A DNA stretch of 64,000 bases from Conexibacter sp. S30A1 (GTDB lineage Bacteria; Actinomycetota; Thermoleophilia; Solirubrobacterales; Solirubrobacteraceae), in NCBI RefSeq assembly GCF_023330665.1, contig NZ_CP097127.1:2232001-2296000 (forward strand), in the 5' to 3' direction. A program made the translations under genes and the position numbers. The notes beneath the pieces are model-generated. The model made no database searches and was not told the origin of the DNA. It saw nothing but the letters and a program-made list of their open reading frames with translations. Within the stretch, counting starts at the first letter, position 1, and each line of letters opens with the position of its first letter. Positions 59,347-64,000 of the stretch are shown here, piece after piece.

Positions 59347-61038
59347 ATGACCAGGGTCAGTGAACACACCGATGTTCTCGTCATCGGCGCGGGTGTAAAT
59401 GGCGCGGCGGTGGCCAGAGAAGCGGCCATGCGCGGACTAAACACTCTACTGATAGATAAAACCGACATAGCCAGCGGCACAAGCTCAGCGTCGAGCCGGC
59501 TCGTGCATGGAGGCCCCAGATATCTCGAACATGGCGAGTTTCGACTTGTGCGCGAGTCGCTGCACGAGCGAGAGCTGCTGTTGTGGACCGCGGCACATCT
59601 AGTCAAGCCATACCAGCTGCTGATCCCTTTTTACACACACAACCGCCGACGGCCCTGGACGTTAGAGACCGGCATGCTGCTCTACGACGCCCTTTCACGC
59701 GGAAAGAGCACACCCAGGCACCGGAGGCTCTCGCGGCGCGAAGCGATCGCAGCCTATCCAGGCATTGAGCACCGTGGCCTCACCGGAGGCATTGTCTACG
59801 TAGATGCCTACGCATGCTTCGCTGAGCGACTCGCCGTCGAGCAGGCGCTTGACGTGCGTGCCGCAGGAAGCAGTGTGCTCACGCACACAGCGGCTACGGA
59901 GCTATGTCCTGGCGCGTCGCTGATCGAGGTTGCGCTCCGAGATGAGCTGACGGGAAACACCACTACGGTCCGCGCGCGCAGCGTGGTGAACGCCAGCGGA
60001 CCATGGGTGGATTCGGTGCTCGGCTCCGTGCAAGGCTGGCGCGGCCACCGTCTCATTCGCGCGGTGAAGGGTAGCCACCTGGTGCTGGCGACCTATCCAG
60101 ACGCACCGAGTACAGGGATCCACTTCGAGGCCATGACCGATGGCCGGCCGGTGTTGGTGCTCCCGCAATCCGACGGCACGATCCTCGTGGGCAGCACGGA
60201 ACTCGTTGACGAAGCCGACCCCGGCGCGTTGTCGTGTAGCGATGCGGAGATCGCGTATCTCCTGACGGAGGCAAACCGCTTGCTTCCGTCAGCGCACTTC
60301 ACTCAGGGCGACGTCTTGCACGCGTTTGCCGGCGCCCGTCCATTGCCGTACGCGGCTAGTGCCGAGCGTCCAGCTGACATCAGTCGTGACCATCATGTCG
60401 TCAGCCACCCGACCGTGCCTGGTCTGTTCAGTCTCACGGGCGGCAAGCTCACAACACATCGTGCCCTGGGCGAGATGGCGATCAACCGAGTCGTCGATCA
60501 CCTCGCTCTGCAGCCCCGCCGGCGGTCCAGGCCGCAAGGCCCACGCCGTCATGCAGCACTCCGGCGGGCTAGCTGCAGTCCGACGCGAACGATGCCTTTG
60601 CCAGGAGCGCGAGTCGCCGATTGGCATGCCTTCGCGGCCCAGTGTGAGCACGTATCCACGATGCCGGCAGCGGTGCGAGATCGCCTCCTCGCCGTGTACG
60701 GGGTCCGTGCCCTGAGCGTGTACGACGCGATGAGAGACAGGCCGGGACTCCCGGCACTCATTAGAGCGACGAATGACGTCACGACCGCCGAAGTGTGGGT
60801 TGCGGTCAAGGAAGAGTTCGCTCGGACGCTAGTGGACGTTGTGGCGCGCAGGCTCATGCTCGCCAGGACCGCCGACGCCGGTCTCGGTGCTGCCACAGCA
60901 GTGGCCGCTGTCTGCGCAGAGCTCCTGGGCTGGGACGCGCGCCAGACCGAACAGGAGTTAGTCGCATACCGCTCATGGTCCGCACGGCTTCGCCCCAACT
61001 GCCAGAACGCGTCGGATGTTTCGCACAACCACCATTAA
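59347..61038 (+). CDS. Glycerol-3-phosphate dehydrogenase-like FAD oxidoreductase (GlpD/EryB type)
   Basis: 563-aa flavoprotein. FAD-binding VLVIGAGVNGAAVAREAAMRGLNTLLIDKTDIASGTSSASSRLVHGGPRYLEHGEFRLVRESLHERELLL (the SRLVHGGPRYLE motif is diagnostic of GlpD-type enzymes), GAVVNASGPWVD-like segment, and FSLTGGKLTTHRALGEMAINRVV. A C-terminal GlpD-type helical domain follows. It should oxidise a phosphorylated polyol (from the kinase upstream) to a ketose phosphate with quinone as acceptor. It could equally act on glycerol phosphate. 19 bases after the kinase. Confidence 0.92.
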   Translation: MTRVSEHTDVLVIGAGVNGAAVAREAAMRGLNTLLIDKTDIASGTSSASSRLVHGGPRYLEHGEFRLVRESLHERELLLWTAAHLVKPYQLLIPFYTHNRRRPWTLETGMLLYDALSRGKSTPRHRRLSRREAIAAYPGIEHRGLTGGIVYVDAYACFAERLAVEQALDVRAAGSSVLTHTAATELCPGASLIEVALRDELTGNTTTVRARSVVNASGPWVDSVLGSVQGWRGHRLIRAVKGSHLVLATYPDAPSTGIHFEAMTDGRPVLVLPQSDGTILVGSTELVDEADPGALSCSDAEIAYLLTEANRLLPSAHFTQGDVLHAFAGARPLPYAASAERPADISRDHHVVSHPTVPGLFSLTGGKLTTHRALGEMAINRVVDHLALQPRRRSRPQGPRRHAALRRASCSPTRTMPLPGARVADWHAFAAQCEHVSTMPAAVRDRLLAVYGVRALSVYDAMRDRPGLPALIRATNDVTTAEVWVAVKEEFARTLVDVVARRLMLARTADAGLGAATAVAAVCAELLGWDARQTEQELVAYRSWSARLRPNCQNASDVSHNHH

Positions 61039-61061
61039 CTGAAAGCTGTCGACACTCGCTC

Positions 61062-61961
61062 ATGACAATCGCTGCCCTATCTGATCTCCTTACCGATGCC
61101 CGTGAGCACCGCTATGCCGTCGGGTACTTCGAAGCGTGGGACGTTTACAGCCTTGAGGCCGTGGTGGCGGCGGCCGAGGCCGAGCAGTCACCGGTAATAA
61201 TCGGCATCGGCGGCTTGACAGCGAACCATGCCTGGCTACGTGAGCAAGGTATCGCCGTCTACGGAGCCGTCGCAGCGATGCTGGCAGAGCGGGCCAAGAC
61301 GCCTACGGCTGTCATGTACAACGAAGCAGACAGCCTAGACGAGGCCCGTAGCGCGCTCGGATGTGGCTTCAACACGGTCATGATGGTCGGCCAAGGCATG
61401 ACGATGGAGCGATTGATCGAGACTACGGCAGCGCTCGTGGCGGAAGCGCACGCCGCACGTGTTGCGGTCGAAGGGGAGTTTGACGAGCTCGGCGAGATGC
61501 GTGACGGTGTCTTGCACGACGAAGAGGCGCGACTCACCGACGTCGACGCGGCAGTGGAGTTCGTACGACGCACCAACGTGGACTGCCTTGCGGTATCAGT
61601 TGGCAGCGTGCACTTCGTGACCGGCGGCTACACCCCGACACTCCATACGAGCAGAATCAGAGAGCTCGCAGACGCGCTCACAGTTCCCTTGGTACTGCAC
61701 GGAGGCTCGGGCGTACCCCCCGAGCAGCTCCAAGCGGCAGTCCAAGCCGGGATATCCAAGGTAAACGTGGGAACCAGGCTCAAGCAGGTTTTCGGCGAGG
61801 GGCTCGCTCTGGGTCTGCAACGCGCTAGCGCAGACCCGAACTTGACCTATGGCTCGCGTCTCCCTGGCGATGCGATGACCGCGGCAGCGCTGGCGCTCAC
61901 TCAAGAGATTAGGCGATACATGCAGACCCTCGGGTCCTCAGGAAAGGCGGCCAACAAGTGA
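61062..61961 (+). CDS. Class II fructose-bisphosphate aldolase-family protein with altered active site
   Basis: 299 aa. (beta/alpha)8 class II aldolase pattern: AVGYFEAWDVYSLEAVVAAAE, VEGEFDELG (about 137-145), LAVSVGSVHFVTGGY (His 184), VLHGGSGVPPEQLQAAVQAGISKVNVGT (His 213; phosphate-binding GGSG and NVGT). The usual LHLDHG segment with catalytic Asp and zinc His reads VMYNEADS, giving Asn 87 and Glu 88 instead. It may cleave a ketose 1-phosphate into DHAP and an aldehyde by a modified mechanism, or have another role. ATG 61062. Its stop overlaps the next gene (GTGA). Confidence 0.88.
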   Translation: MTIAALSDLLTDAREHRYAVGYFEAWDVYSLEAVVAAAEAEQSPVIIGIGGLTANHAWLREQGIAVYGAVAAMLAERAKTPTAVMYNEADSLDEARSALGCGFNTVMMVGQGMTMERLIETTAALVAEAHAARVAVEGEFDELGEMRDGVLHDEEARLTDVDAAVEFVRRTNVDCLAVSVGSVHFVTGGYTPTLHTSRIRELADALTVPLVLHGGSGVPPEQLQAAVQAGISKVNVGTRLKQVFGEGLALGLQRASADPNLTYGSRLPGDAMTAAALALTQEIRRYMQTLGSSGKAANK

Positions 61962-64000
61962 CCGACATATCAAGCATCGACCCTGCCACGGTCCCTGACG
62001 ACAAGACGGAGTTAGGGTCGACAGTCTCCAGGCAGCAGGCGCTCGCCCTCCTTGAGCAGCTCGTGCTCATCCGAGAGTTCGAGCAGACCGCCTATCTGAG
62101 ATACCTGCAAGGCGAGATCCCTGGGACCCTTCACCAGTACCAGGGCCAGGAGGCGGTAGCCGTCGGCGTGTGCTCGACACTACGCGCCGACGACTGGATC
62201 ACCTCAACACACCGCCCCCATGGCCATGCTCTGGCTAAGGGCATGGATCCGAAGCTGGCAATGGCCGAGATCTACGGCAAGGCCAGCGGCTGCCTGGGTG
62301 CGCGCGGCGGCTCGATGCATCTTGGCGACCCTCAGATCGGGATGCTGCCCTCGATCGCCATCGTCGGGGGTGGCATCACTCTCGCCCCGGGGCTGGCTCT
62401 CGGCTTGGTTCGCCAAGGCACCGACTCCGTAGTGGCCTGCTTCTTCGGGGATGGAGCGGTCAACGAGGGAGCGTTTCACGAGGGCGTGAACATCGCTGCC
62501 GCCATGAACCTCCCGGTCGTGTTCGTTTGCGAGAACAACCTTTACAGCGCCTCGACACCGTTCGCGGAGACCACCCGCAACGCTGATGTCTCTTCGCGTG
62601 GCGCGGCGTACGGTATCCCGTCCGAGCGAATCGACGGGATGGACGTGCTCGCGGTCCGCGGTGCTGCCACTCGCGCCGTCGAGCGCGCTCGCCGAGGAGA
62701 GGGACCGACGCTCATCGAGTGCCTTACCTACCGCTTCGTCGGGCACAGCCGGTCGGACGCTCGCGGATACCGCCAGAAGGACGAAGAAGCGCAGTGGCGA
62801 GCCCGCGATCCGGTCAAGCGTTTCCCAGACTGGCTCGTCGCACATGAAATAGCATCGGCCGCGGAAGTCGAAGACTCAATCGCGCGAGCGAAAGCAGCGG
62901 TCGCGGAAGCACTGTCATTCGCGCAGCAAGCGCCGCTACCAGATAGCGCAACCGCGGCTGACCTAGCCGTTGTCTATGGGGCACCTCCGCAGCCAGTCGA
63001 GACCGCCGGACCGTTGGCTGATGGGCCGGAAGAACGGCTGCTCTCAATCGCCGAGGCGCTACGTGAGGCAATCGCCGAGGAGATGACGGCCAACGAGCGG
63101 CTTCTTCTGCTGGGCGAGGACATCGGTGTGCCCGGCGGTTGGGGCGGAGCGTTCGGCGTCTATGGCGGGCTGGCTGAGCACTTTGGTCGCGAACGCGTTA
63201 TTGATACACCGATCAGCGAGAAGGCTTTGCTCGGGGCTGCGATCGGCGCTGCAGTTACCGGCTGCCCGGCGCTGCCGGACCTCCAATACGCAGACTTCGT
63301 CTTTGAAGCGATGGACGAGGTGGCCAACGAAGCAGCGAAGCTGAGGGCTATGTCCAACGGGGCTCTCACCGTGCCTATAGTTCTGCGCTGCCCGGTCGGG
63401 GCAAGCCAGCGGGGGGCTCAGCATTCACAGAACCCCGAGAGCATCTTCATGCACATTCCCGGGCTCAAGGTTCTGTGCATCTCCGATCCTTACACCGCTA
63501 AGGGCGCCATGCGCGCAGCTCTGCAAGACCCGGATCCAGTGCTCGTGTTCGAGCACAAGCTCTTGTACGGCGCCAAACGCCGGAAGGAATCCGGATCGAT
63601 CGACACGCGCGCATTTGTTCCCGAGACGGAATACGTCCTGCCGGTTGGGCAGGCTCGAGTCCGGCGCCGTGGCGATGACCTCAGCATCCTCGCGACGTTC
63701 ACGCAGCTGTACGCGTCCCTCGATGTTGCCGACGAACTTGCCGGCGATGGAGTTAGCTGCGAGGTCATCGACCCAATCTGGCTGGCCCCATTCGATTGGG
63801 AGGGGATCATGGCTAGCGTCGGGCGCACGCGGCGGCTGATCATCGTCCACGAGGCTCCACTCACGGGCGGCTGGGGAGCAGAAGTCGCAGCACGTGTATC
63901 CGCCGAGTTCCACGGCCACCTCCTCGCACCGGTGGTGCGACTTGCCAGCAAAGACGTTCCCATGCCGTTTGCTCCGACGCTCGAGGCTGCCGTTCTCCCC
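61958..64000 (+). CDS. Fused E1 alpha/beta thiamine-diphosphate dehydrogenase, runs off the window
   Basis: Frame is open from the GTG at 61958 (overlapping the aldolase stop) to the window end, at least 681 codons. The alpha half (about 20-330) has RPHGHALAKGMDP, GARGGSMHLGD and the TPP motif GDGAVNEGAFHEGVNIAAAMNLPVVFVCENN. After a linker the beta half starts near residue 365 (SIAEALREAIAEEMTANERLLLLGEDIGV) with DTPISEKALLGAAIG, DLQYADFVFEAMDEVANEAAKL, QRGAQHSQNPESIFMHIPGLKVLCISDPYTAKGAMRAAL. This is a pyruvate/acetoin/2-oxoacid dehydrogenase-type E1 in one chain. E2 and E3 partners may lie beyond. Confidence 0.92.
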   Translation, partial: MTDISSIDPATVPDDKTELGSTVSRQQALALLEQLVLIREFEQTAYLRYLQGEIPGTLHQYQGQEAVAVGVCSTLRADDWITSTHRPHGHALAKGMDPKLAMAEIYGKASGCLGARGGSMHLGDPQIGMLPSIAIVGGGITLAPGLALGLVRQGTDSVVACFFGDGAVNEGAFHEGVNIAAAMNLPVVFVCENNLYSASTPFAETTRNADVSSRGAAYGIPSERIDGMDVLAVRGAATRAVERARRGEGPTLIECLTYRFVGHSRSDARGYRQKDEEAQWRARDPVKRFPDWLVAHEIASAAEVEDSIARAKAAVAEALSFAQQAPLPDSATAADLAVVYGAPPQPVETAGPLADGPEERLLSIAEALREAIAEEMTANERLLLLGEDIGVPGGWGGAFGVYGGLAEHFGRERVIDTPISEKALLGAAIGAAVTGCPALPDLQYADFVFEAMDEVANEAAKLRAMSNGALTVPIVLRCPVGASQRGAQHSQNPESIFMHIPGLKVLCISDPYTAKGAMRAALQDPDPVLVFEHKLLYGAKRRKESGSIDTRAFVPETEYVLPVGQARVRRRGDDLSILATFTQLYASLDVADELAGDGVSCEVIDPIWLAPFDWEGIMASVGRTRRLIIVHEAPLTGGWGAEVAARVSAEFHGHLLAPVVRLASKDVPMPFAPTLEAAVLP

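Overview
The window is high-GC DNA from an actinobacterium. The first third carries the core block rpsF-ssb-rpsR-rplI-dnaB followed by purA. Protein style (Ala/Arg-rich, GTG starts, many 4-base ATGA/GTGA overlaps) fits a deep-branching actinobacterium such as Thermoleophilia/Solirubrobacterales. That placement is an inference from gene order and protein style, not a database match.

Layout. 1-2.8 kb: two ATPases and a divergent lipoprotein of a branched-chain amino-acid type ABC transporter. 2.9-8.5 kb: ribosomal and replication genes, with a DnaC-like ATPase directly behind dnaB, then purA. 8.5-12.9 kb: a 1485-aa secreted GH15 glucodextranase-like enzyme, with an intact insertion sequence (13.06-14.64 kb) just upstream. 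14.7-18.6 kb: an ArsR regulator and a nucleotide-sugar trio (acyltransferase, Gfo/Idh dehydrogenase, UDP-GlcNAc 2-epimerase) with a strongly folded intergenic palindrome. 18.6-25 kb: peptidase T, an S53 serine-carboxyl peptidase and a triple-PAS GGDEF/EAL protein. 25.1-29.2 kb: a respiratory-looking set (SQR-like flavoprotein, rhodanese, a 57-aa membrane protein, split cytochrome b) ending in a strong bidirectional hairpin. 29.2-32.7 kb: a four-gene envelope-stress-like two-component operon.

33-51 kb is accessory. It holds hipBA with a palindromic operator array, a vapB gene split by three abutting insertion sequences (removing them restores the reading frame), a second vapBC, an XRE/nucleotidyltransferase pair, transposase and gene remnants, two alpha/beta hydrolases (one beside a MarR gene and three operators at a 20-bp period), a DUF2283/DUF4258-like pair, and a tyrosine integrase beside the 3' half of a tRNA-Lys(UUU) gene with its terminator.

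51.3-64 kb is a catabolic locus, visibly less GC-rich. It has a ribose-type ABC transporter, a SorC/DeoR-type regulator, a short-chain dehydrogenase, an FGGY kinase, a GlpD-like flavoprotein, a class II aldolase homologue with altered catalytic residues, and a fused E1 alpha/beta TPP dehydrogenase that runs off the window. Four copies of a TCACA-N2-TGTGA palindrome lie only in the two gaps flanking the regulator. Together these suggest an inducible pathway for an unidentified polyol or sugar, and this is the best candidate here for an undescribed system.
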